DNA from: Methylobacterium sp. Leaf112
Lineage (GTDB): Bacteria; Pseudomonadota; Alphaproteobacteria; Rhizobiales; Beijerinckiaceae
Length of the DNA: 64,000 nt
Reading direction: 5' to 3'
Assembly: GCF_001423295.1 (NCBI RefSeq)
Contig: NZ_LMNG01000003.1
Span: 3,664-67,663, forward strand
Each line of letters begins with the position of its first letter. Position 1 is the first letter of the stretch. Positions 53,559 through 62,600 of the stretch are shown one piece after another. The position numbers were made by a program, and so were the translations under genes. The notes under the pieces were generated by a model. That model was not told the origin of the DNA, ran no database searches, and worked only from the letters and a program-made list of their open reading frames with translations.

Positions 53559-54641
53559 TCAACGACCACCGTTGTATTCCGGCAACGACGGCTTGCCGCC
53601 GAAGATCACCTGGCTCGGGTCGCGCTCGAGGTTCTTCACCGTGCGGTTGAGGGTGTTGAGGGTGCGCTGCCCGTCCGTGGACAGGGCTTCGACCTCGCGC
53701 CGACCCGTGCCGCTGAGGCGGTTGAAGCTGGTTGCGATGTTCGACGTCCGTTTGTCGAGGTTCTCCGACAGGGTGCGGAACGCCTTGCCCGCGTCGCGAA
53801 CGGAGATGGCGGCCTCACGCACCTCCGTGAACGTGCTGGTCCCGGCGGAACCCGAGGCCGAACCGAGGAAGCCCTCGGCCCCCTTCAGTACGGCGTCGAC
53901 GCGGTCGGCCGAGGTATTGAGCTTGGCCATCATCCCGCGCGCGTCCCTGAGGGCGCCTTCGATGTCGGGACTGCCGGCCGCTAGCGCCGCCGAGAAGCGA
54001 TCCGCATTGTCGATGACGCGGTTGAGCTTCTGTCCATCGATGGCCTTCACCAAGCCGCTCACGGCCGGTCCGGCATCCGCCAGGGTCTTCGAGAACGCCT
54101 CGACGTTGGCCAGCGTCCGGTTGATGGCGCCCTCGTTGCCGGCCACCACCTTGTCGAGGCGCTGGAGTACGTCGTCGGCCCGTTGGGCGATCTGCTTGGC
54201 CGCCGCCATCATGTCTTGGATGTCGGACGAATCGGCGAAGATCGTCGGCATCTGGTCGCCCGTACCGGTGCCCAGGGCCGGTGCATCGGCGTTGCCGCCG
54301 GACAACGAGATGGTGGAGACGCCGGTCAGCATCGCCGAATCGAGGCGCGCGCGGGTGTCGGCGCGAAGCGGCGTGGTCCGCTCGACCTCGACCACGGCGA
54401 CGACGCGGCGCGGGTCCTGCGGCAGCAGGCGCACGTCCGTGACCTCGCCGACCTTGATGCCGTTGAACGCCACCGTCGAGCCCTTGGCCAAGCCCCCGAC
54501 GCTGCCGGAGAAGACGATCCGCACGGCCTGACGGGCCTGGCTGCGCGAGCCGCCCTGCAGCCAGAACACGAAGCCGAAGGCCGCGACGAGCACGGCGAGG
54601 GTGAAGGCGCCGATCAGGGCGTAGTTCGCGCGAGTCTCCAT
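53559..54641 (-). CDS. mlaD: MlaD-type MCE domain protein
   Basis: 360 residues. One N-terminal membrane helix (YALIGAFTLAVLVAAFGFVFWLQ) anchors a periplasmic MCE domain (about 40-120; VRIVFSGSVGGLAKGSTVAFNGIKVGEVTDVRLL and GVSTISLSGG). A long helical region follows (130-360) with coiled-coil-like periodicity and an ending FGGKPSLPEYNGGR. It binds phospholipid in the Mla transport path. Longer than E. coli MlaD (about 180), as in many alphaproteobacteria. It lies 62 bp after mlaF. Confidence 0.9.
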   Translation of the reverse strand: METRANYALIGAFTLAVLVAAFGFVFWLQGGSRSQARQAVRIVFSGSVGGLAKGSTVAFNGIKVGEVTDVRLLPQDPRRVVAVVEVERTTPLRADTRARLDSAMLTGVSTISLSGGNADAPALGTGTGDQMPTIFADSSDIQDMMAAAKQIAQRADDVLQRLDKVVAGNEGAINRTLANVEAFSKTLADAGPAVSGLVKAIDGQKLNRVIDNADRFSAALAAGSPDIEGALRDARGMMAKLNTSADRVDAVLKGAEGFLGSASGSAGTSTFTEVREAAISVRDAGKAFRTLSENLDKRTSNIATSFNRLSGTGRREVEALSTDGQRTLNTLNRTVKNLERDPSQVIFGGKPSLPEYNGGR

Positions 54642-54703
54642 CGGATCAGCGATTGCCCGGGTTCGGGGTGGACGCGCGGTGCGTCACCACACGGTGAAGG
54701 GGA

Positions 54704-55588
54704 TCAGGCCGCCGCATGGCGCGTGCCGTTGGGGATGACGGCGCGGCCGCGCTTGCCGTGGAAGTAGGAGCGCAACCACGGATGGTCACTCTCCAACATC
54801 TCCGAAATGGTGCCTTGCGCGATGATCTGGCCGTCGCCGAGCGCCGCGATGCGATCGCAGGCGGTGTAGAGGCTATCGAGGTCGTGAGTGACCATGAACA
54901 CGGTCAGGCCCAGGGTCTGCTTCAGGGTGGCGACGAGTTCGTCGAACTCGCCGGCGCCGATGGGATCGAGGCCCGAGGTCGGTTCGTCGAGGAACAGGAT
55001 CTCCGGGTCGAGGGCCAGGGAGCGGGCCAAGGCCGCGCGCTTGATCATGCCGCCGGAGAGTTCCGACGGCAGCTTGTCGGCGGCATCGGGCTTGAGACCA
55101 ACCATCTCGATCTTGAGACGCGCGAACTCGTCGAGCAGGCGCTCGGACAGGTTCAGGTGCTCGCGCATGGGCATCTGGATGTTCTGCTTGACGGTCAGCG
55201 CCGAGAACAGGGCGCCCTGCTGGAACAGTACGCCCCAGCGCTGCTCGATCTGCCGGCGCCGGGTGACGGTGAGGCCGTCCACGTCCTCGCCGAACACGGT
55301 GATCCGGCCCGACCGCTTGGGTACGAGACCGAGGATGGTCCGGGTCAGCACCGACTTGCCCTGGCCCGAGGGTCCGACGAAGCCCAGGATCTCGCCCCGG
55401 CGAATGTCGAGGTCGAGGCCCTTCATGACGATCTTCGAGCCGAACCCGACGACGAGGTCGCGGACGCGGATGATCGCGTCCGGCTCTGTGCCGGCTACGT
55501 GTTCACGGGTCGGCCGCTCGGCCTGGGCGCGTTCGGTCTGCACAGGGTCAGAAATCGATTGCCGCGAAGAAAACAGCGAAGAGCCCAT
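54704..55588 (-). CDS. mlaF: MlaF-type ABC transporter ATPase
   Basis: 294 residues. Walker A is GPSGQGKSVLTRTI, the signature LPSELSGGMIKRAALARSL and Walker B EILFLDEPTSGLDPIG; the H-loop is VMVTHDL-like MVTHDLDSL. The first 40 residues are low-complexity and overlap the end of mlaE by 41 bp; a GTG just after the mlaE stop is an alternative start. It powers lipid transport through MlaE. The C-terminal extension ends with HGKRGRAV. Confidence 0.92.
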   Translation of the reverse strand: MGSSLFSSRQSISDPVQTERAQAERPTREHVAGTEPDAIIRVRDLVVGFGSKIVMKGLDLDIRRGEILGFVGPSGQGKSVLTRTILGLVPKRSGRITVFGEDVDGLTVTRRRQIEQRWGVLFQQGALFSALTVKQNIQMPMREHLNLSERLLDEFARLKIEMVGLKPDAADKLPSELSGGMIKRAALARSLALDPEILFLDEPTSGLDPIGAGEFDELVATLKQTLGLTVFMVTHDLDSLYTACDRIAALGDGQIIAQGTISEMLESDHPWLRSYFHGKRGRAVIPNGTRHAAA

Positions 55589-56690
55589 CGAGGACGATGA
55601 CCATGAAGATTGACTTCACGACTGAGGCCGTGACGTGGCGCCCGAGGGATTCGGCCGAGCCTTCCACGGCAAAGCCCTCGATGGTCGCGATGATTCCGAT
55701 GATCAATGCCATGAACGGCGCCTTGATCAGCCCCACGGCGACGTGGTGGAACGACACCGCCACCTGCAGCCGGGCGAGGAAAGCTTCCGTGGTCATGCCT
55801 CCGTAGAGCGCCGCCGTCAGGCCGCCGCCGGCGAGCGCTGCGAGGGATGCGAGAAAGGCGAGGATCGGCAGCCCGACCACGAGGGCGAGGATACGCGGGA
55901 CGATCAGGATCTCGATGGGATCTAGGCCCATGACCCGGAGGGCGTCGACCTCCTCGCGCATCCGCATCGAGCCGATCTCGGCGGTGAAGGCCGAGCCGGA
56001 GCGGCCCGCCACCATGATCGAGGTGAGGAGCACGCCGAGCTCGCGCAGGATGAGGAGCCCGATGAGGTTGACGACGAAGCTCTGCGCCCCGAAGCGCTGG
56101 AGCTGGAAGATGCCCTGCTGGGCGACGATGCCGCCGACGAGGAACGAGATGAGGACGATGATCGGCACGCCCCGGAAGGCGACCTGATCGAGCTGGTTGA
56201 CGAAGGCGGTTCCGCGGAACGTCCCGGGCCGGGCCGCGACGCGGATACAGGCGGTGACGACTTCCCCGAAGAAGGCGAGGCCGGCGACGAGGTCGGAGCG
56301 GGCGCCGACCACGCGCTTGCCGAGGTCGTGCAGGAAGCCGAACATCCGGCCGCGCCGTGCCAACACGGGCTCGGCCGCGGGCAGCTTGACCTCGCCCAGG
56401 AGAATTCGGTGTTCGGGGCTGGCACCCGCGTAGGCGAGGCGCCCGCCCGCGGCCTCGATCTCCGACCGGGTCCGCTCCAGGACCCAGGCCCCGAGGGTAT
56501 CGAGGCGGGTCACCCCCGTCAGGTCGACGACGACGGAGCCCCTCTCGGCACCGCGAAAAATTCCCGCGGCGGCGGCCTCCACGGCGTTGCCCTGGTCGAC
56601 GGTCCAGCGCCCGCGCAGGGCGATGCGTCCACCCGTGAGGGCGGAGGCGTCGGCGACGTCCGGGTTCGGCAGGGTCTCAGCGGTCGGCAC
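55548..56690 (-). CDS. mlaE: MlaE-type permease with N-terminal STAS domain
   Basis: 380 residues from a GTG at 56690, with GGAG at a suitable distance. Residues 1-110 form a STAS-like domain (GRWTVDQGNAVEAAAAGIF, VVVDLTGVTRLDTLGAWVLERTRSEIEAAGG), the equivalent of MlaB fused in. The permease part (about 130-380) has QVAFRGVPIIVLISFLVGGIVAQQG, LGVLLTSIMVAGRSGSAFTAEIGSMRMREEVDALRVMGLDP (the MlaE/YrbE signature) and closing hydrophobic helices. First gene of the mla group; it overlaps mlaF. No upstream MlaC is visible. Confidence 0.92.
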   Translation of the reverse strand: MPTAETLPNPDVADASALTGGRIALRGRWTVDQGNAVEAAAAGIFRGAERGSVVVDLTGVTRLDTLGAWVLERTRSEIEAAGGRLAYAGASPEHRILLGEVKLPAAEPVLARRGRMFGFLHDLGKRVVGARSDLVAGLAFFGEVVTACIRVAARPGTFRGTAFVNQLDQVAFRGVPIIVLISFLVGGIVAQQGIFQLQRFGAQSFVVNLIGLLILRELGVLLTSIMVAGRSGSAFTAEIGSMRMREEVDALRVMGLDPIEILIVPRILALVVGLPILAFLASLAALAGGGLTAALYGGMTTEAFLARLQVAVSFHHVAVGLIKAPFMALIIGIIATIEGFAVEGSAESLGRHVTASVVKSIFMVIVLDGLFAVFFAAIDF

Positions 56691-56737
56691 GACACGCCAC
56701 TCCGTTACTCGCGTTCCCCGTTCCTCACAGGTTAGGG

Positions 56738-57964
56738 TTACGCAATCGTATCCGGGTGCTGGCCCACAAAGGCGGCGCTGTGAAGACGCTGCCGCTGCGC
56801 GAGGCGCGCGGCGCGTGCCGTCAGGCACAGGCCGATCACCGCCAGCGGCGCCATGAGGCCGAAGGCGAGGGGTCCACCGCCATGCCCGTAGGCGAGCCCG
56901 CTGGCGAGGGTGGCGCAGGCCGACGCCAGGGCGTTGGTGGCGCTGAGCGTCCCCTGCGCCCGTCCGCGCGCGCCCTCTGGGGCGAAGCGCGACACAGCCG
57001 CCATGGCGCCGAGCTGGGTCGCACCGAAGCTGAAGCCGTGCAGGGTCTGCAGGACGATGACCGCCCCGAGGGTATCGCCATAGAACGCCATGCCGATCGC
57101 GCGCACGGCACCCGCGGCGGCCCCGAGGCCGAGCAGGCGGAACGGCGTTCGCCACCCCGCCGGACACAAACCGATGCCGGCGAACAGAACGATCTCGGCC
57201 AGCACGCCGATGGCCCACAGGGCTCCGATCCAGGCCACGGGAAACCCACTGAGACTCCAGTGGATGCTGGCAAAAGCGTAGAGCGCGGCATGGCTCGCCT
57301 GGATCGCCGCTCCGGCCGCGATGGTGAGCCAGAGAAGGCGGGGCAGGGGAACACGCGTCGCCTTCGTACGCGGGACGGCCGCCGTGGGAAGTTCGAGGCG
57401 GACACCCGCGCACACCGCCGCCGCCAGCAGGGCGAGGGCGGTGGTGAGGAGCGGCACGGCGAGCCGCTCGCCGAGAAACCCCAAGGCCGCGCCACCGGCG
57501 AGGTTGGCGGCGAGAAAGGCGATGGAACCGGCCATGCGGATCCGGGCGTAGTCGAGGCGGGCGCTGCGGCGAACGGCGGCGAGCGTCAGGTAGTCGATGC
57601 TCGGCACCAGGGGGGCGCCGGCCGCCGCGTTCAGCGCGATGAGGAGCGCGAGCACCGGCCAGCCGAGCGCCGCGCCGGCCGGCATCAGGGCGTAGGTGGC
57701 CGCCAAGGCGAGACTTCCCGCCACCAGGAGGGCGCGCGCACCGACGCCCCGGTCGATGAGTCCGACGAGGGGGGCGGTGGCGACGATCTTGACCGCGATG
57801 GGCAGGGCGAGGAGCACGCCGATGATCCCGGCCTCGAGGCCGAGGGCGTTGAGCCAGACGGGCATGAACGGCATGGCGATGCCGATCTCGACGAAGACCA
57901 CGGCGTAGAGGCTCGCGAGCCGGAACGGGTTCGGCTCCGGTGGCGTGGCGGTGGCGTGGGGCAC
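56738..57964 (-). CDS. MFS transporter (HcaT/LacY-like MFS_1 branch)
   Basis: 408 residues with about 12 transmembrane helices. The first is LYAVVFVEIGIAMPFMPVWLNALGL, typical of the 3-phenylpropionate/nucleoside H+ symporter branch. A short cytoplasmic loop after helix 2 (LIDRGVGARAL) replaces the usual GxLaDRxGRr. It probably imports or exports a small organic solute; no neighbour identifies it. It is 47 bp upstream of mlaE on the same strand and could share its transcript. Confidence 0.82.
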   Translation of the reverse strand: MPHATATPPEPNPFRLASLYAVVFVEIGIAMPFMPVWLNALGLEAGIIGVLLALPIAVKIVATAPLVGLIDRGVGARALLVAGSLALAATYALMPAGAALGWPVLALLIALNAAAGAPLVPSIDYLTLAAVRRSARLDYARIRMAGSIAFLAANLAGGAALGFLGERLAVPLLTTALALLAAAVCAGVRLELPTAAVPRTKATRVPLPRLLWLTIAAGAAIQASHAALYAFASIHWSLSGFPVAWIGALWAIGVLAEIVLFAGIGLCPAGWRTPFRLLGLGAAAGAVRAIGMAFYGDTLGAVIVLQTLHGFSFGATQLGAMAAVSRFAPEGARGRAQGTLSATNALASACATLASGLAYGHGGGPLAFGLMAPLAVIGLCLTARAARLAQRQRLHSAAFVGQHPDTIA

Positions 57965-58103
57965 GTTGGCTCGGGGCCGCGAGAAGATTTGGGGACAGAT
58001 CGGACCCGTAAAGCCCGCGTTAAAACCATCGTGTCAATCGTTCGGAATGTCTGTGGCCCCGATCGAACACCGGGGGTGCAGCAACCCGAGGACCCGGATC
58101 TAC

Positions 58104-59090
58104 ATGTCGCGTTCCCGCTCGCTGACGTCCATCGACGTTTCGGAATACGATCGCATCGAGACGGCGATGTCCGAGAGCGCACGGGGGCGCTGGTTCCTCG
58201 ACGAATACGCCCGGCGCACGCGGGGCGAAGACACTCAGTCCGTCCTGGGCGCCATCGCACGCCTCGAAGCCGTCGTCACCCAGGAGCGCGACGGGTCCCA
58301 GGTCGGGCGCATGCGCGGCGACCTCCTCGACATGGCCAACGCCATCGCCCGCACCAAGGCGGAGATCGTCGCCCTCGGCACGCCGGACCACGAGAACAGC
58401 CGCCTCGGCATCGCCTCCGTGGCCCTCGACGCCATCGTGCGCTCTACGGAGCGGGCGACCTCCGACATCCTGAGCGCCGCCGAGGACGTTCAGGAGGCCG
58501 CCTGGACATTGCGGGAATCGGGCTCCGACGCGGCGCTCTGCGATGCGCTGGACCAGCGCGCCACCGAGATCTACACGGCCTGCTCGTTCCAGGATCTCAC
58601 GGCGCAGCGCACGGCACGCATCATCCACACCCTGCGCTACCTCGAAGAGCGGGTCGCCGCGATGATGGCGATCTGGGGCGATAGTCTCGAGGCGGTGCCG
58701 CCCGCCCCCGGTGAGTCCAATCCTGCCCAGCCCCTCGATCTGTCGCAGAGCGACGTCGACCGTTTCATCGATGAGCCGGTCGCCGCGCAGCCTGCCCCCG
58801 CAGCGGTCGCGGAATCCGTTTCCGAAGCCCACACTGAACCGACGGCAATGGCCGAACGCGCTGTCGCCACGCCCTCTTCGGAGATGGCCGCCGACGCGAC
58901 GCAAGGCGACGCAATGGCTGATCCGTCGGACGAAATCCTCGTGGAGGAGACCGCCGAAGACGAGATCCCCGAAGACGAGAGCCCCGAGGAGGAGCGCGTC
59001 GTTGACGAGGCCCCGAAGAAGGATATCGCCGCCGCGTTCGCCGATATCGACAGCCTTTCGGACGAGGAGAAGCGCGCACTGTTCTCGTGA
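58104..59090 (+). CDS. cheZ: Protein phosphatase CheZ
   Basis: 328 residues, ATG 58104. The four-helix region (about 40-200) contains YTACSFQDLTAQRTARIIHTLRYLEERV, the CheZ catalytic motif with the Asp and Gln that attack phospho-CheY (DLTxQR). The remaining 120 residues are an acidic, Ala/Glu-rich tail rather than the amphipathic CheY-binding helix of E. coli CheZ, although the very end (DIAAAFADIDSLSDEEKRALFS) could form such a helix. No other chemotaxis gene is near. Alphaproteobacterial CheZ homologs are known outside the main che operon. Confidence 0.82.
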   Translation: MSRSRSLTSIDVSEYDRIETAMSESARGRWFLDEYARRTRGEDTQSVLGAIARLEAVVTQERDGSQVGRMRGDLLDMANAIARTKAEIVALGTPDHENSRLGIASVALDAIVRSTERATSDILSAAEDVQEAAWTLRESGSDAALCDALDQRATEIYTACSFQDLTAQRTARIIHTLRYLEERVAAMMAIWGDSLEAVPPAPGESNPAQPLDLSQSDVDRFIDEPVAAQPAPAAVAESVSEAHTEPTAMAERAVATPSSEMAADATQGDAMADPSDEILVEETAEDEIPEDESPEEERVVDEAPKKDIAAAFADIDSLSDEEKRALFS

Positions 59091-59168
59091 GGGTGCGGCG
59101 TCGCGACCACGGCTTTTCTCCTCCCAAACAGGGTTCACGAACCGTCGGATCCGATTAGGAGAGCGGGC

Positions 59169-59609
59169 ATGGCTCTCCACCTCCTGAAGCTGTGCGTCGG
59201 TCCCGCCTCCATCGCGGAGCTCGAAGCCCGGATCGCCCAGACCCGCGCCGACGCCCTGGCACAGGCGCGCGACCCGGCACCCGCCCACGTCACCCGCATG
59301 GTTCCGACCCGCTTGTCCGAGATCCTCGGCGGCGGTTCGATCTATTGGGTGATCAAGGGCACACTCGCCTGCCGGCAGACCATCGCGGCGATCGCACCGT
59401 TCACCGGTGCCGACGGTATCGGCCGCTGCCGCCTCGTTCTCGATCCCGTGGTTGTTCCGGTCTCGCCGCGCCCGTGCCGACCATTCCAGGGCTGGCGCTA
59501 TCTCAAGGCCGACGACGCTCCGGCCGATCTCGACGCAGCGACGGCCGACGGTCTGGCGCAAATGCCGGATGCGCTACGCCGCGAACTGGCCAGCCTCGGC
59601 CTCATCTGA
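59169..59609 (+). CDS. DUF1489 family protein
   Basis: 146 residues. The N-terminus MALHLLKLCVGPASIAELEARI, the central RMVPTRLSEILGGGSIYWVIKGTLACRQTI and CRLVLDPVVVPVSPRPCRPFQGWRYL are the conserved blocks of DUF1489, which is confined to alphaproteobacteria and has no known function. The fold is expected to be a small cytoplasmic alpha/beta domain. It is 78 bp after cheZ on the same strand. Confidence 0.88.
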   Translation: MALHLLKLCVGPASIAELEARIAQTRADALAQARDPAPAHVTRMVPTRLSEILGGGSIYWVIKGTLACRQTIAAIAPFTGADGIGRCRLVLDPVVVPVSPRPCRPFQGWRYLKADDAPADLDAATADGLAQMPDALRRELASLGLI

Positions 59610-59627
59610 CGCCATCGCGATACCGAG

Positions 59628-59657
59628 CCCCCTCCGCCCCAGAATGGGGGAAGGGGG
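59628..59657. terminator. C-rich/G-rich inverted repeat between convergent genes
   Basis: CCCCCTCCGCCCC, AGAAT loop, then GGGGGAAGGGGG: a strong but imperfect stem 18 bp after the DUF1489 stop and just beyond the 3' end of the GPR-like gene. Likely a bidirectional terminator or one of the local GC-rich repeats. Confidence 0.45.
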
Positions 59658-59666
59658 TCCGGTGCC

Positions 59667-62600
59667 CTACGCTCCGTCGAAGCGTCCGCTGGCATGGGCC
59701 AGCATCGTGTAGACCTTGCCGGTCTCCGAGGTGAGGTAGGCGTCGGCGCGCTTCGAATCGCGGTCGTTCTTGGACACGTCCGCCATCAGGCGTTCGAACT
59801 CGGCGACGTAGCGGTCCACGGTGCGTCGGAAATCGGCATCCCCGGCGTAGCGGCGGCGGACCTCCTCGAAGGTCTGGCGCCCCTGCGCGGTGTAGATGCG
59901 GCGGTCGAACAGGTTCGCCTCACCCCGGCGATAGCGCTCCCACAGATCCACGGCCGTGCGGTGGTCGATCATCTTGGCGATGTCGGCCGAGATGGTCTCC
60001 AGAGCCGTGCGCCCACGCTCGGCCGCCGCCTTGGCCTCGGGGGACCCCTTCTCCGGTGAAGGTTTGGTTCCGGCGGTGGCCTGAGATTCGGATTCGGACT
60101 CGTCGCCATCATCATCGAGGGATGCTCGGGTCAGGAGGTCCGAGAGCCAACCACGGTCTCCCGCCTTGGCACCGTTGGCCTGCGCACGCTGTGCCTCGCC
60201 CGTGCGGGCGGCAACGTTGGCGGGCCGACCGGCGGGTGCCGGCACGATGGTCATGGTCTGCCCCGGCTTCGGCGCGGCCGCAGCGGGTGTCCGAACGGGG
60301 GCGACCGGTGTGGGAGCGACCGGTGCCTTGGCTGGGGCAACCGGCGCCGGAGCGGGTGGAGCCGCGGACGGCCGGGCGACATCGACACCGCGATCGGTGC
60401 GGGCGACGAGGGTGGTCAGCTCGCCCAGGGCCTTGATCTGATCCGAGACGACCCGGCGCATCTCGCCGGTGGCGTCCTGCGTCTCGCGCGGCAGGTCGAG
60501 GACACCGCGCTGGATCTCGGCGCGGGTGGCGTCGAGCTCGCGGCGGATCTCGCTCGCCATCTCGCGCAGGCCGGCCACGGAATCACCGAAGCGCCCCGAG
60601 GCCGTCTCGAACACCGCCGTCATCTCGCGGGACGCCGCGTCGATGGCGGCACGCACGCCCTGCGCCGTCCGCTCGCCCTCGCTGTCGGCGCCAGACCGCA
60701 GGCCCTCGAACGCCTCGACGACACGGGCGCCGGCGCCCTTCGCAGTCTCGGCCAGACCGGTGCCGATGGCGCGGGCTCGCTCCTCCGCGGTCCGCAGGGT
60801 CTGCTCGATCAGTGCATCGAAACGGGCGGTCTCGGCTTCCAGGGAACCCGAGCGTTCGTCGATCCGGGCGAGCACGCCCTCGATGGCGCCCCCGCGCGCC
60901 GCCAGAACCTCGGAGAGGCGACCTTCGGCCGTCTCAAGGGATCCGGCCGCGCCCGTGAGTGCCGCCGCATGGGTCCGTCCGAGATCTCCCAGGGACCGGC
61001 CGCTGGCGTCGAGCGACGCGGCGAGTTCGGCCGCATCACGCAGGGCACCCTGCGCGACGGACTTGAGCTCGTCGACCTGCTCGGCGACGCCGCGGCTCGC
61101 CCGTTCGGTCTCGCTGGCGATGGCGCCCAGGGCTTCCTGGACCTGCTCGATGCGGGCCGCGAGACCCGTCTCGATGGCGCCGAGGTTTTCGCCCGCCCCC
61201 GCCAGGAGTTCGGCAAGGGCCGCATTGGCGCTCTCGACACGCTGGAGGACGCTGCCGACGTCGTGACGCAGGGCGTCGTTGGCCTGCGTGAGGGTGGCGA
61301 TGGCGCGCGAGGCGCCCCCGTCGATGGTTGCCAGCAGAGCTTCGGCCGAGGCCTGCGAACGGGCTTCGAGTTCGTCCGTACGCTGGCGGATCGCCTCCAC
61401 GAGGGGTGTGCCGGTCTCGGCGAGGGCCCGCTCGAGGGCTTGGCCTCGCTCGGACAGAGCTTCGACCAACGATGCGGCCGGGCCATCGACGACGGCGCGG
61501 AGGCGATCGGACTGTGCCGCGAGAGCCTCGATCACGTGCGAGCCGCGCCCGTCGAGGGTCTCGACGAGGCTGCCGCCGCGCTCCTCGATGGCGCGGGTGA
61601 TGGTCTCGGCGCTCGCAGCGAGGCGCTGGGCCAAGGACTGGCCACGTGCCTCGACGAGGGCGGCGAGCGCCGTGGAACGGCGGTCGAACGCTTCCGTCAT
61701 CGTCGCATTGCGACCGTCGATGAGGGCCGCGACGGCCTCGTTGCGCTGATCCAGTGCTGAGGCAAGGGCGGCGGCATGGGCTTCGGCGGCGGCGGCATGA
61801 CGACCGACCCGCTCGTCGAAGGCGGACAGCATGGCGGCGCTTCGCTCGTCGACCAGGGTCGCATAGGCGTCCTGACGATCGTCGAAGGCAGCGGCCAGGG
61901 CGTCGCCACGCGACGCGACCAGGGAGGCGAACACCTTCATGCGGCTGTCGATACGGCTGGTGAAGGCTTCGCTGCGGGCATCGACGGCCTGGGTGAGGGC
62001 CGCACCCTGCGTCTCGATGGTCCGGGCCAGGCCGGCGGCACGACCGGAAATCAGCGAATCCAGGGCGCCGAGGCGCTCGTCGAACACCGTCGCGAGGGCC
62101 TGGGTCCGGGTATCCACCTGGAGGGTGAGGGCGCCGGAACGGCTCTCCACAACTCCATCGAGGCGGGCGAGGCCCTCGTCGAACAGGGCCGCGAGGGTGC
62201 GGGTGCGCTCCTCGACCCGATCGGTGAGCGAACCGGCACTCTCACCGACCAGCCCGTCGAGGGCCTTCATGCGCTCGTCGAACAGTCCGACGAGAGCCTG
62301 GGTGCGGGCATCGATCCGATCGGTCAGCGTCTCGGCGCGGCTGTCGACGAGACCGTCGAGGGCCGTGAGCATCTCGTCGAACAGGGCGCGCAGGCCCTGG
62401 GTCCGGCTGTCGACGGCCTCGGCCAAGCGCGTGCCGCGTCCCTCGACCAGGTCGTCGAGATGTCCGAGGCGGGTGTCGAACAGCGTCGTCAGCGCCTGGG
62501 TGCGCGCGTCGATCGCGTCGGTGACCTGGGCGCCGCGCCCGTCCACGATCTGGGCGAGGAGGTCGATCCGGTGATCGAACATGGCCGCCAAGCTGCGGGT

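Noticed and set aside
56756-58684. 642-codon plus-strand open frame running over the MFS gene into cheZ
   Set aside because: Antisense of the MFS gene joined to an alternate frame of cheZ; extremely Arg/Gly/Glu-rich without motifs.
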